Positions 17,463-25,985 of a DNA stretch of 43,595 bases are shown in pieces. The first letter of the stretch is position 1. Every line of letters begins with the position of its first letter. The stretch spans positions 1 through 43,595 of the forward strand of contig JASHQQ010000256.1 in NCBI GenBank assembly GCA_030039035.1. The letters are read 5' to 3'. Origin of the DNA: Acidobacteriaceae bacterium (lineage in GTDB: Bacteria > Acidobacteriota > Terriglobia > Terriglobales > Acidobacteriaceae). Made by a program: the position numbers and the translations under genes. The notes under the pieces are model-generated. The model worked only from the letters and a program-made list of their open reading frames with translations. It was not told where the DNA came from and searched no databases.

Positions 17463-18931
17463 ACCTGGCGAAATGGCTCGGCGCAACGGCGGGCCGATGC
17501 ATTCCCAAACACCCGAAGACGCGAGCGAAGTGGCTGGCGGCGCTGGCAATCAGTCTCGTGCTGCTGTCGCTTCCCTACCTCGTCCGGCTCGACGGCAAGC
17601 CGCACGCCGATTGGGAGCAGTTTCTCGGCCGCTTCCATGTGCTGGCCGTGCATCTGCCCATCGCGCTCGTGCTGCTGGTGCCGGTACTGGAGATCGCGGG
17701 CATGTTTCGCGCCGCGCTGCGCGAGGCTGCGGGCTTCGTGCTGGCGCTGGCGCTCGTTGCATGCCTCGGCTCCGTCGCATTGGGTTTTCTGCTCGCCTAC
17801 GGCAGCGGCGAAGCGGGCGCGACGGTAACCCGGCACCTTTGGGGCGGCGTCGTGCTGACGATTGGCACGCTGCTCTGCGTGATTCTGCGGCCTGCATGGT
17901 CAAGCGAAGCAGCGCACCGGGGTTATCCGGCGATGCTGGGTTTCGTGCTGCTCGCCCTGGTGTGGACGGCGCACCAGGGCGGAACGTTGACGCACGGCAA
18001 CAATTACCTGACCGAGTACATGCCTGCGCCGATGAGGAACGCACTCGCTTTCGGCGTGGTGAACGCCGCGCCGGGTTCCGACTCGTTTTACACCCGGCAT
18101 ATCGACCCGATCTTCGATGCGAAATGCGTGTCATGCCATGGTGCGAGCAAGGTGGAGGGCGGGCTGCGGCTCGATTCGTACGAACACCTGATGCGCGGCG
18201 GCAAGGACGGGCGCGTGATCGCCGAGGGCGAGCCGGAGCGAAGCCTGCTGCTCCAGCGCGTGACGCTACCAACCAGCGACAAACATTTTATGCCCGCGGA
18301 GGGAAAGCCGCCGCTGACACCGACGCAGATTGCGTGGATTCGCGCGTGGGTGCAGCAGGGCGCGTCGCCGGCCGCGACAACGCTCGCGGGGATCTCCATC
18401 GCCGAGCCCGTCAAGGAGGTTCCGTTGCAGCCAGTGGGCGATTACAGCGGCCTGATGCCGGAGATCCGCGCGATGGACCAGGGCCAGGGCGCGAAGCTGG
18501 TGCCGGTCTCGAGCAAGTTGTCTGATGGATTGATTCTGAATACAGTGGACGCTGCGGCGAGCTTCGGAGACACACAGCTTGCGCAATTCGACAAGTTCGC
18601 TCCGTATGTTGTGGAGGCAGAGCTGGGACGAACGGCGGTGACTGACGCGAGCTTTGACACGCTGGCGAAATTCACGCACCTGAGGGCGCTGCATCTGGAA
18701 GGAACGGCGGTGAACGGAGCGGGGCTGGCCAAGCTGGCGCCGCTCACGCAATTGACGTATCTCAATCTGAGCGGAACGAAAGTGACGGATGCGACGCTGG
18801 CGCCGCTCAAATCGATGAAGAATCTGCAGCGCGTATATTTGTTCAATACACCGGCGCAGCCCGCGCCGGGCGCGGACTCAGCGCAGAATTCGCAGGGAGC
18901 GCACGATGACAAGAGCTCGGAATCGAAGTGA
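17459..18931 (+). CDS. Membrane cytochrome-like protein with PSC1 domain and leucine-rich repeats
   Basis: A 490-residue protein with a GTG start overlapping the previous stop. About five transmembrane segments occupy residues 25-172, with several conserved-looking membrane His (60, 65, 126, 172, 179) that could bind heme b; this part resembles DUF2231-type membrane domains. A PSC1 module follows, with one CVSCH heme motif at 223-227 and the KVEGGLRLDSYEHLMRGG sequence typical of planctomycete cytochromes. The C-terminus (about 390-470) carries three to four leucine-rich repeats (LRALHLEGTAVNGAGLAKL, LTYLNLSGTKV, LQRVYLFNT). It may be the membrane electron-transfer partner of the two preceding exported proteins. 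Its tail overlaps the next gene by 26 bases. Confidence 0.85.
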   Translation: MNLAKWLGATAGRCIPKHPKTRAKWLAALAISLVLLSLPYLVRLDGKPHADWEQFLGRFHVLAVHLPIALVLLVPVLEIAGMFRAALREAAGFVLALALVACLGSVALGFLLAYGSGEAGATVTRHLWGGVVLTIGTLLCVILRPAWSSEAAHRGYPAMLGFVLLALVWTAHQGGTLTHGNNYLTEYMPAPMRNALAFGVVNAAPGSDSFYTRHIDPIFDAKCVSCHGASKVEGGLRLDSYEHLMRGGKDGRVIAEGEPERSLLLQRVTLPTSDKHFMPAEGKPPLTPTQIAWIRAWVQQGASPAATTLAGISIAEPVKEVPLQPVGDYSGLMPEIRAMDQGQGAKLVPVSSKLSDGLILNTVDAAASFGDTQLAQFDKFAPYVVEAELGRTAVTDASFDTLAKFTHLRALHLEGTAVNGAGLAKLAPLTQLTYLNLSGTKVTDATLAPLKSMKNLQRVYLFNTPAQPAPGADSAQNSQGAHDDKSSESK

Positions 18932-19982
18932 GGCAGGATTGCCCGACAGGCGGCAATTCCTTGCAGCGGCCGGGGCCACGGCGATTGCAGCGATGACCGC
19001 CGTGCCGGCGCAAGCCGGGACGGATGACAAATGCACCGGATCGCAGGCGGCGTTGCAAACGGGCAACGGCGAGTGGACTTACCGCGTGGTTGAGGACTGG
19101 GGCAAGTTACCGGCGGGCACGGCGTTCGGCGGCACACACGGCGGAATCGCTACCGACAACGCCGGGCGCGTTTATGTGAGTACGCAGAGCGAAACCGGTG
19201 TTTTGGTTTACAGCACCGACGGCACGCTGCTGAAGACGATCGCGCACGAGTATCCCGAGGTTCATTCGATCGTGCATGCCGAAGAGAACAGCGAAGAGTT
19301 CTTTTACTGCACGGTGCAGAAGGGCACGCCGAAGGAGAATTGGCTCTTTGTAAAGATGAAGACCGACGGGACGGTCGTGCAGAAGCTGACCGCTCCGCCG
19401 GAAGCCGGATTCAAGGCGCCCAACGAATGGCGGCTGACGGCGGCGCTGCCGGGGCCGGACGGGTCGATCTACATCGCCAACGGTTACGGCGATTCGCGCC
19501 TCTTCCGCTTCGACAGCAAGGGCAATTACAAGACGAGTTACGCGGGGAAGGGCCATACCGACGGACTCTTCGATTGCAATCACGGCATGAGCGTGGATAT
19601 GCGATACGATCAGCCGCTGCTGCTGATCTGCGACCGTGAAAACCGCCGGCTTTGCCACTTCGACTTCGACGGCAAGTTTGTGCGCACGGTAACCGGGCAC
19701 ATGCGGCGGCCCTGCCAGATCAGCTTTCATGGCGATTACGCTATCGTCTCCGAGCTCGAGGGCCGAGTGACGATTCTCGATCGGGACAACGTGCCGGTGG
19801 CATTTCTCGGCGACAATCCGCAAAAGAAGCAGTGGGCGAACTACGAAGTCGCACCCGCTGACGTCGGCACGACCGATTTCAGCGCGGCGCACGGATGCTT
19901 TATCGACCGCGATGCGAACATTTATGTCTCGGACTGGAACGCGACCGGTCGCGTAACCAAGCTCGCCAGAATTGCGGCCTGA
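18906..19982 (+). CDS. Tat-exported NHL/six-bladed beta-propeller protein
   Basis: A 358-residue product with a clear Tat signal (DRRQFLAAAG at 14-23, cleavage near AQA at 37). A repeated propeller pattern follows: GGIATDNAGRVYVSTQSETGVLVYSTDG, GSIYIANGYGDSRLFRFDSKG, RRLCHFDFDGKFVRTV and DANIYVSDWNATGRVTKL (each one blade). NHL propellers bind ligands or act as lyases, lactonases or dehydrogenases; no catalytic residues can be assigned. The ATG is preceded by AGGGAG and overlaps the previous gene by 26 bases, so it is the fourth member of the coupled operon. The arrangement of PSD1, DUF1501 and propeller proteins together argues for an extracytoplasmic degradation or oxidation system. Confidence 0.85.
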   Translation: MTRARNRSEAGLPDRRQFLAAAGATAIAAMTAVPAQAGTDDKCTGSQAALQTGNGEWTYRVVEDWGKLPAGTAFGGTHGGIATDNAGRVYVSTQSETGVLVYSTDGTLLKTIAHEYPEVHSIVHAEENSEEFFYCTVQKGTPKENWLFVKMKTDGTVVQKLTAPPEAGFKAPNEWRLTAALPGPDGSIYIANGYGDSRLFRFDSKGNYKTSYAGKGHTDGLFDCNHGMSVDMRYDQPLLLICDRENRRLCHFDFDGKFVRTVTGHMRRPCQISFHGDYAIVSELEGRVTILDRDNVPVAFLGDNPQKKQWANYEVAPADVGTTDFSAAHGCFIDRDANIYVSDWNATGRVTKLARIAA

Positions 19983-20011
19983 CAAGCCCGCATTTCCGGG
20001 ATTCACACGGA

Positions 20012-20050
20012 TTCCCGCCCGGCGAAGAACGCCCGCGCTTCGTCCGGGAA
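20012..20050 (+). terminator. Hairpin after the four-gene operon, possible terminator
   Basis: CCCGGCGAAG (20018-20027) pairs with CTTCGTCCGGG (20038-20048) with a single bulge, and flanking TTCCCG and GGGAA can extend the stem. It lies 30 bases past the stop of the propeller gene. There is no U-run after it, so it may stabilise the mRNA end or act in a Rho-dependent way instead of terminating on its own. Confidence 0.4.
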
Positions 20051-20159
20051 TTCGCACCTCTTGTCGGCTTCCTGAGCCTCCCGTCCGGATCGATCTCCTG
20101 GCCCGCCCAATCCGGGTGTACCTTTCAACGTGAGCCAAGAGGCTCCGGAAAGGTGCCGC

Positions 20160-20885
20160 ATGGAGACCCTGGTGGACGTGGATGCAGTGAGCCGCAGTTT
20201 CCCCTTGGATCATCGGGAGGTGCTGGCGCTCGATTACGCGAGTCTCCGTGTCGAGCGTGGCGAGTTTCTGGCCATCGCGGGTCCCAGCGGCAGCGGCAAG
20301 TCGACATTGCTGAACCTGATCGGCTGCATCGACATGCCGACCTCGGGCCGCGTTGTGCTCGACGGGCGGGATACGCAGACGCTGAAGACGGAGCGCCTGG
20401 CGGCGCTGCGCCGCGAAAAAATCGGTTTTGTATTCCAAACCTTCAATCTGATTCCCGTCTTTACTGCAGCGGAAAACGTCGAGTTCCCGCTGCTGATTCA
20501 AGGCGTCGACGCACATGAGCGCCGCATGCGTGTTCTGGCGGCGCTCGAAAGCGTGGGCCTGGCGTCGCGGGCGCACCATCGGCCCGACTTGCTTTCGGGC
20601 GGCGAGCGCCAGCGAGTGGCCGTGGCGCGTGCGATCGTTCACCGGCCGGAGCTGGTGCTGGCCGATGAGCCGACTGCGAACCTGGACACGCAGAACGCAA
20701 CGCAACTGATCGACCTGATGCACGACCTGAATCGCAGCCTCGGTCTGACGTTCATTTTTTCCACTCACGATCAACGGCTACTGGAACACACGCCGCGTAT
20801 CGTGCGCCTGTGCGACGGGCGGGTGGTCGAAGATGCACAGGCTGCCGAAGCAGACCGAGCGCAGGTGGCGGCTGCAATTCATTGA
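20160..20885 (+). CDS. LolD/MacB-type ABC transporter ATP-binding protein
   Basis: About 241 residues from the ATG at 20160. Walker A is GPSGSGKST (41-49). The Q-loop is in VFQTFNL, the signature is LSGGERQRVAVARA, Walker B is LVLADEPT, the D-loop is ANLDT and the H-loop is STHD. The sequence belongs to the group that works with FtsX-like permeases (LolCDE, MacB), which do not pump through the membrane but drive extraction or mechanotransmission in the periplasm. A GTG ten codons upstream is possible, but GGAAAGG precedes this ATG. The gene starts an apparent operon with a permease, a LolA-like protein and an outer-membrane barrel, then a two-component system. Confidence 0.92.
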   Translation: METLVDVDAVSRSFPLDHREVLALDYASLRVERGEFLAIAGPSGSGKSTLLNLIGCIDMPTSGRVVLDGRDTQTLKTERLAALRREKIGFVFQTFNLIPVFTAAENVEFPLLIQGVDAHERRMRVLAALESVGLASRAHHRPDLLSGGERQRVAVARAIVHRPELVLADEPTANLDTQNATQLIDLMHDLNRSLGLTFIFSTHDQRLLEHTPRIVRLCDGRVVEDAQAAEADRAQVAAAIH

Positions 20886-20922
20886 GCAAGTCTGCGCGCC
20901 GCGCACGACAAGGAGTTGAGCC

Positions 20923-22152
20923 ATGGGCAAGTTTCTGCTGCTGGCATTCCGCAATGTCTTTCGCAATCGCCGCCGCACCTCGATGACGCTGGTGATGGTG
21001 GGCGGAGGCGTGGCCGGGCTGCTGCTGGTGGGCGGATTCTTCGCCTACATGCTGCGCGGGCTGCGCGAAAGCACCATCCACAACGGCCTTGGCCACCTGC
21101 AGATCTTCAACGCCGAGCATTTTCGCCGCGACGAGGTGCACGTTCTCGACACGGGCATCGGCAATTGGCAGCAGGTCGCGGCGAAGACCCGCTCCGCGGA
21201 TCACGTGCGCGGCGTGGCGCCCCGCGTCGAGTTCTACGGAATGCTCTCGAATGGCGTGAAATCCGCCGTTTTCATGGGCAGCGCCGTCGATCCCGATATC
21301 GAGCGGAGCATGGGCTTCTCGCCTTATCTTTCGGCGGGCCGCGATTTGGGCGGCAATGCAAACGGCGAGGTGGAAGCGCTGATCGGCACCGGCGTTGCGC
21401 GATCGATGAGCGTAAAGGTCGGCGATGGTCTGACCATTCTGGCGGTTACGGCCGACGGTGCGCTGAACGGCATCGACGTGCAGATTGTGGGCATCGTCAA
21501 TACGGGATACAAGGAGGTCGACGACCGCTATCTGCGCATCACACTGCCTTCGGCGCAGCGCCTGTTGCAGACCGATCGCGTGACGAATCTGGTGGTCGGA
21601 TTGGACGCGACGGAAAACACCGATCGTGCTGCCGCCGAGCTCGGCCCGCGGCTGGGCGGATTCTCGCAGGAGCTGACGCTCAAAAAATGGATCGAACTGG
21701 CAACCTATTACAAGCAGGTGCGCACCATGTTCGACGGCATCTTCCTGTTTCTCGGCGTAATTGTCTTCTTCATGGTGCTGATGGCGAGCATAAACACGAT
21801 CCTGATCACCATGTTCGAGCGCGTGCGCGAGATCGGAACCATGCTTGCCATGGGCACGCCGCGCAGGTGGGTTGTCGCGCTGTTCATGGCAGAAGCCGGT
21901 CTTACGGGTGTGTTGGGAGCCGTTGCGGGCCTGGCCGCTGGAAACGTGCTGGGCGCGCTGCTCAATGCGTCGGGTCTGCATCTGCCGCCGCCTCCCGGCA
22001 CCACCTTCGACATGAATTTTCGCGTTCTCCATGAGCCGGGGCTGATGATCGCGTCGTCGCTGCTGGTGATCGTCTCGCTGGCGATCGCGTCGATCTGGCC
22101 GGCGATCCGCGCCTCGCGGCTGCAGATCGTGGAGGCATTGGCCCATGTATAG
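20923..22152 (+). CDS. FtsX/LolE-like ABC transporter permease
   Basis: A 409-residue permease with the typical four-helix layout: one helix near the N-terminus (about 18-45, after LAFRNVFRNRRRTSMT), a large periplasmic MacB-core-like domain (about 46-260) and three C-terminal helices (about 265-295, 318-345, 370-395). ERVREIGTMLAMGTPRRWV is the conserved cytoplasmic coupling loop of the FtsX family. AAGGAG lies just before the ATG. It forms a transporter with the ATPase encoded 37 bases upstream. The following LolA-like gene starts eight bases before this one ends, so the products are made together and likely work on the same cargo, perhaps a lipoprotein or lipid. Confidence 0.92.
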   Translation: MGKFLLLAFRNVFRNRRRTSMTLVMVGGGVAGLLLVGGFFAYMLRGLRESTIHNGLGHLQIFNAEHFRRDEVHVLDTGIGNWQQVAAKTRSADHVRGVAPRVEFYGMLSNGVKSAVFMGSAVDPDIERSMGFSPYLSAGRDLGGNANGEVEALIGTGVARSMSVKVGDGLTILAVTADGALNGIDVQIVGIVNTGYKEVDDRYLRITLPSAQRLLQTDRVTNLVVGLDATENTDRAAAELGPRLGGFSQELTLKKWIELATYYKQVRTMFDGIFLFLGVIVFFMVLMASINTILITMFERVREIGTMLAMGTPRRWVVALFMAEAGLTGVLGAVAGLAAGNVLGALLNASGLHLPPPPGTTFDMNFRVLHEPGLMIASSLLVIVSLAIASIWPAIRASRLQIVEALAHV

Positions 22153-22906
22153 ATGCGCGCTGCGTTCGCTTTTGCTTGTCCCGCTCCTGGTGCCGGCATT
22201 TGCCTGCGTCGGGATGGCCCGTGCGGCGAGCGTTTCTGCTCCCGATGCCGAGGCGCTGCTCAAGCGCTCCGACGGGTATCGCAACGGATGGCCGTCGTAT
22301 GTGGTAAACGTCAGGATCACCGATTACGACGCCGGCAAGCCGGACGAGGAACACCTTTACGAGGTTTCGCAGAAAGGCACGGACCGGACGTACGTCGAAT
22401 TCATGAGCCCGCGTGAAAAGGGACGACATTTGCTGATGCTGGCCGACGACATGTGGCTCTATCTCCCCGATACGAGCCGGCCGGTGCGCATCACGCCGCT
22501 CGAACGGCTTACGGGCGACGCCTCCAACGGCGACGTGGCTCGCACCAACTATGCAGCCGACTATACGCCCGTGTATCTGCGCACGGAAAAGGTTGGCGCG
22601 GAGGAATGTTATGTGCTTGACCTTTCGGCGAAGCGGAGGGGCGCAACCTATCAGCGCATCCTCTACTGGCTGCGCGAGGAGGACGCGCGGCCGGTGAAGG
22701 CCGAGTTCTATCTGACGAGCGGCAAGCACATCAAGTCGGCGACGTTTGATAGTTATTCGAATTACGGCGGCAAGCTCCTGCTTCGCCGGCTAACGCTTTA
22801 CGACGAGATCCGGCACAGTTCGCATTCGGTGCTTGAATACTCCGGCGCGGTTCCGAGGCAATTGCCCGACAAGCTCTTCTACCAGGGACGGGCAGACAGG
22901 TTCTGA
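22145..22906 (+). CDS. LolA-like outer-membrane lipoprotein-sorting protein
   Basis: A 253-residue protein with a signal peptide (LRSLLLVPLLVPAFACVGMARA, cleavage near residue 27). The mature part matches the 'outer membrane lipoprotein-sorting protein' LolA-like family: EALLKRSDGYRNGWPSYVV at the start, YVEFMSPREKGRHLLMLADDMWLYLP, then PLERLTGDASNGDVARTNY and CYVLDLSAKRRGATYQRILYW. These proteins have a LolA/RseB-like hydrophobic half-barrel and are thought to carry lipid or lipoprotein across the periplasm. It overlaps the permease gene by eight bases and is two bases before the barrel gene, which suggests a permease, carrier, barrel route. It is not canonical LolA, so its cargo is unknown. 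Confidence 0.88.
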   Translation: MYRCALRSLLLVPLLVPAFACVGMARAASVSAPDAEALLKRSDGYRNGWPSYVVNVRITDYDAGKPDEEHLYEVSQKGTDRTYVEFMSPREKGRHLLMLADDMWLYLPDTSRPVRITPLERLTGDASNGDVARTNYAADYTPVYLRTEKVGAEECYVLDLSAKRRGATYQRILYWLREEDARPVKAEFYLTSGKHIKSATFDSYSNYGGKLLLRRLTLYDEIRHSSHSVLEYSGAVPRQLPDKLFYQGRADRF

Positions 22907-22908
22907 CC

Positions 22909-23991
22909 ATGGATCGCATGGCTATGCTCCCGATTCTCTTCCTGGCAGCTTGCGCCGCATTGTACGCGCAGAATGCGCAAACCGGGGAGGAGAGCCGGTT
23001 CGACACGCGCTACTCGATCGGCGTGATCGACGACGCAACGTTTTATGGCAATCTGCGCGCGCCGCTGCCCGCGGTTCTGAACCAGGTGCTGGTCGAGCCT
23101 GCGTTCGACGTGCGTTATCGCGATCGCTGGAGCTTCTCGTCGAGCCTGATCGGCTCGACCACCACCTATTCCGATAATTTCACCCAGCTCCGCGTGAAAG
23201 AGACTTATGGAGGCCTTTCCGCGGGAGACTTTGACTTCACGCTGGGGCGCAAGATGCTGCGCTGGGGCACGGGTTATGCGTTTACAGCAGCCGGCGTGCT
23301 GGACCCTCCGCGCGTGGCCACCGACCCGACCGACCGGCTCAACCTGAACGAGGGCCGCGATATGGTCAAAGCCGACTGGGTGCGCGGCCAGCATGCGCTC
23401 TCCGTGGCTTGGTCGACGGCGGCGCTTGCTCCCGGGCAGAGCAACCTGCACGATACCACCGCCCTGCGGTACAACGTTCTGGTTCGCGGATTCGATGCAT
23501 CGCTGATCGCCGGGGACGACCGCGGCGGGGATGCTTTCGGCGGCATGACCTTTACCCGCGTCGTGGGCCAGGCGTGGGAACTGCACGGGGAAGCGATGTG
23601 GCGCGAGCAGGCAGCGGCCCTGCTGGGCGCGAAATACACAACGAGTTACGGAGTCACTTTCATCGGCGAGTTCTATACTCCTCCCAACACGCCTTATTTT
23701 CGCGATCCGGGCGTCTCCCCGTCGGCGGGCCGGCAGCGATACGCGTTCCTTCGGGCAGGAAAGGACCGGCTGCGCGAACTGCCCGGATGGAAACAGTGGG
23801 GCGTCGATGGCTCGGTGGTGGCGAATCTGAGCGATCGCAGTTACACGGCAGTATTCGACGTGAGCCGATGGTTCGGCAATCGCTTCTCGGCTTACGTTCA
23901 TGGGGAGATACCAGCGGGCGACAAGACATCGGAGTATGGCTCCGCGCCCTATTCCACGGCAATTTCGGCGGGAGTCAGCTTTCACCTATGA
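22909..23991 (+). CDS. Outer-membrane beta-barrel protein of the Lol-like operon
   Basis: A 360-residue exported protein (signal MAMLPILFLAACAALYA, cleavage near 20). The mature region is made of alternating short strands ending with aromatic residues, for example FDVRYRDRWSFSSSLIGS, GDFDFTLGRKMLRWGTG and RYAFLRAGKDRL, and the C-terminus is GVSFHL, as in transmembrane barrels. I see no sequence signature naming a specific porin family. It begins two bases after the LolA-like gene and its stop overlaps the kinase start as ATGA, so it is fully embedded in the operon. A role as outer-membrane acceptor or exit for the ABC system is inferred from position. Confidence 0.75.
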   Translation: MDRMAMLPILFLAACAALYAQNAQTGEESRFDTRYSIGVIDDATFYGNLRAPLPAVLNQVLVEPAFDVRYRDRWSFSSSLIGSTTTYSDNFTQLRVKETYGGLSAGDFDFTLGRKMLRWGTGYAFTAAGVLDPPRVATDPTDRLNLNEGRDMVKADWVRGQHALSVAWSTAALAPGQSNLHDTTALRYNVLVRGFDASLIAGDDRGGDAFGGMTFTRVVGQAWELHGEAMWREQAAALLGAKYTTSYGVTFIGEFYTPPNTPYFRDPGVSPSAGRQRYAFLRAGKDRLRELPGWKQWGVDGSVVANLSDRSYTAVFDVSRWFGNRFSAYVHGEIPAGDKTSEYGSAPYSTAISAGVSFHL

Positions 23992-25103
23992 GGGCAGAAG
24001 ATCCATGCCACGAAACGGTGCGATCCACCCGGGAGGCCCGCGGGCCGGGCATCGCGACCATGGCGCTGAGGCTTGCCTGGATCGTGCCCGCCGTGGCTTT
24101 GCTTTGCCTGGCCATGTTTCTCTCCATCGGCCGGACGAAGTTATCGCAAGTTGTTCTCGAGCTGGTTGTCGTTTTTGTCTATAGCACGCTGATCGCCCCA
24201 CCGTCGGCATTCTCACTCGCATCGATTTCGCGTCGATTCGGCGCGAGACATCCGCGCGTAACCTTTCTGTCCAACGTGGGGGTCCTGCTGCTTACGGCCA
24301 CTCTCGGCGCCCTGGTCGGCGGTCTGCTCTTGCAATGGATGAGAATCGTGCCGCGCGGCGCATTCCGCGAGGAGTTCCGGGGCGCATGGCCATTTTCGGT
24401 GCTGATAACGCTGATCGTCGGACTGAGCATCACCAGCTACGAAACGCTGCGCTACAAGCTGCAGGCAGCCACGCTCGAGGCGCGTACGCGCCAGATGGAG
24501 CAGGAACGCGCCTACAAGCTGCTGGCGGAAGCGCGGCTCAACGCGCTCGAATCGCGCATTCATCCCCATTTCCTGTTCAACACGCTGAACTCGATTGCCT
24601 CGCTGATTCCAAGCGATCCGAAACGGGCCGAAGATACGATAAGCCGGCTCGCGTCGCTGCTGCGCTTCTCGCTTGGCGCGCAGCACAACGGTCTTGTGCC
24701 TCTGGCACAGGAGCTCAAGATTGTACGCGACTATCTGGAGATTGAATCGACGCGGTTCGGCGGACGGCTGCGCTACGAAATCGAAACTTCTCCGGCGATG
24801 GACCCGGTGAAGATCCCGCCGCTGGCCGTTCAAACCCTGGTGGAGAACGTGGTGAAGCACGTGGTTGCGCAACGGCCAGGCGGGGCGTCGATTCGCGTTT
24901 CCGGAGCGTTGAACAACGGAAACGCTGAACTTGAAGTCATCGACAACGGTCCGGGGTTTTCTCTCGGCGCCGTCACACCCGAGCACGGACTGGGCAACCT
25001 TGTTGCGCGCCTCGATCTTCTCTTCGGCGAACGGGGGAATCTCGATGTCGTGCGCGAGAATGAGAAAACGGTCGTCCGTCTGACGTTCCCGGCGGAGACG
25101 TAA
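23988..25103 (+). CDS. LytS/YehU-type sensor histidine kinase of the Lol-like operon
   Basis: A 371-residue kinase. Four hydrophobic segments (about 28-48, 55-77, 93-116, 134-152) are followed by a short coiled coil (about 155-185), then RIHPHFLFNTLNSIASLIP with the conserved His at about 194. A GHKL ATPase follows (QTLVENVVKHVVAQ, DNGPGFSLG, GLGNLVARLDLLFG). The start ATG at 23988 overlaps the barrel-protein stop (ATGA), and a longer upstream in-frame extension is antisense-like. Six bases after its stop the LytTR regulator begins. Direct coupling of a sensor to an envelope transport operon suggests that it monitors the process carried out by that transporter. Confidence 0.9.
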   Translation: MRAEDPCHETVRSTREARGPGIATMALRLAWIVPAVALLCLAMFLSIGRTKLSQVVLELVVVFVYSTLIAPPSAFSLASISRRFGARHPRVTFLSNVGVLLLTATLGALVGGLLLQWMRIVPRGAFREEFRGAWPFSVLITLIVGLSITSYETLRYKLQAATLEARTRQMEQERAYKLLAEARLNALESRIHPHFLFNTLNSIASLIPSDPKRAEDTISRLASLLRFSLGAQHNGLVPLAQELKIVRDYLEIESTRFGGRLRYEIETSPAMDPVKIPPLAVQTLVENVVKHVVAQRPGGASIRVSGALNNGNAELEVIDNGPGFSLGAVTPEHGLGNLVARLDLLFGERGNLDVVRENEKTVVRLTFPAET

Positions 25104-25109
25104 GGCCTC

Positions 25110-25907
25110 ATGGAGACCGCCGCGCTTCAGGCCTATATTGTCGACGATGAGCCGCTGGCGATCGAGCGGCTGACCCGTCTGCTTGCCAGGTACGAGCGGC
25201 TGCATGTTGTCGGCAGCGAGACCGATCCCGCGAGGGCTGTCGATTTCCTGAACTGCGAGCCGAGTCCCGCGATCGACGTGCTCTTCCTCGACATTCAGAT
25301 GCCGGGGATGAGCGGGTTCGAGCTGCTGTCGCGCCTGACCGCGCAGCCGTTCGTGATTTTCACTACCGCGTTCGACCAGTATGCGCTGCGCGCCTTCGAA
25401 GTGAACTCGATCGATTATCTGCTCAAGCCCGTCGAACCGGAACAACTGGAGCGCGCGCTGGCCAAACTCGGCCGCGTGCGGCCGATCGACAAGGCCGGCT
25501 GGCAGCAGAACCCCGATCTCAAATCCGTGCTGAACGAGATGGCGCAATCGCTCCTCGGGCAGCGCGCGGAGTACCCGCGCCGCATCGCCTCGCGCGTGGG
25601 CGAGCGCATCAGCTTTCTCGATCTCGATGCCGTGACTCACTTTGCCGCGCGCGACAAGCTCACGTACGCAGTGATCGAGGGCCGGGAACATTGCGTCGAC
25701 CAGACCATCGCCGACCTTGAGCGAAGGCTGGATCCAGCGAAATTTGTGCGCATCCATCGCGCCATTCTGCTCAACATGGATTGGGTGCGGGAAGCGAATG
25801 TTTCGTCCGGGGGAAAGGTGTTTGTCGCCCTGAAGGATGCGCGGAAATCGAAGCTGCCGGTGGCGCGGGACAGGGTGCGGTTTGTCAAGGAGAGGATGGA
25901 ATTCTAG
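25110..25907 (+). CDS. LytTR-family response regulator of the Lol-like operon
   Basis: A 265-residue protein. The receiver domain has YIVDDEPLA, Asp61 as phospho-acceptor in LFLDIQMPGMSG, FTTAFDQYA and Lys in YLLKPVEPEQ. The LytTR domain (about 150-262) has RIASRVGERISFLDLDAVTHFAARDKLTY as its first half, then FVRIHRAILLNMDWV and LPVARDRVRFVKE. It pairs with the kinase encoded directly upstream. Its likely targets include its own operon. It is the last gene before the convergent glutamate dehydrogenase gene, with a structured spacer between them. Confidence 0.92.
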   Translation: METAALQAYIVDDEPLAIERLTRLLARYERLHVVGSETDPARAVDFLNCEPSPAIDVLFLDIQMPGMSGFELLSRLTAQPFVIFTTAFDQYALRAFEVNSIDYLLKPVEPEQLERALAKLGRVRPIDKAGWQQNPDLKSVLNEMAQSLLGQRAEYPRRIASRVGERISFLDLDAVTHFAARDKLTYAVIEGREHCVDQTIADLERRLDPAKFVRIHRAILLNMDWVREANVSSGGKVFVALKDARKSKLPVARDRVRFVKERMEF

Positions 25908-25934
25908 TTCTGTTACAAGGCGACTTCGAATGAT

Positions 25935-25969
25935 CCCGCCCTTTCGCCAAAAGCGGGCGAAAGGGCGGG
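25935..25969 (+). terminator. Perfect 14-bp stem hairpin between convergent genes
   Basis: CCCGCCCTTTCGCC (25935-25948) and GGCGAAAGGGCGGG (25956-25969) pair perfectly around a seven-base loop, starting 28 bases after the regulator stop. The stem is very stable on either strand. No U-run follows on the plus strand, so it may work as a bidirectional transcript end or be a copy of a dispersed palindromic element. Confidence 0.6.
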
Positions 25970-25985
25970 GCACGGCGCAGTTATC

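Noticed and set aside
19107..20774. A 555-codon minus-strand open frame
   Set aside because: It spans antisense to both the propeller gene and the ABC ATPase gene, and has no family resemblance.
24213..25973. A 586-codon minus-strand open frame
   Set aside because: Antisense to the second LytS/LytTR pair, whose motifs are intact on the plus strand.
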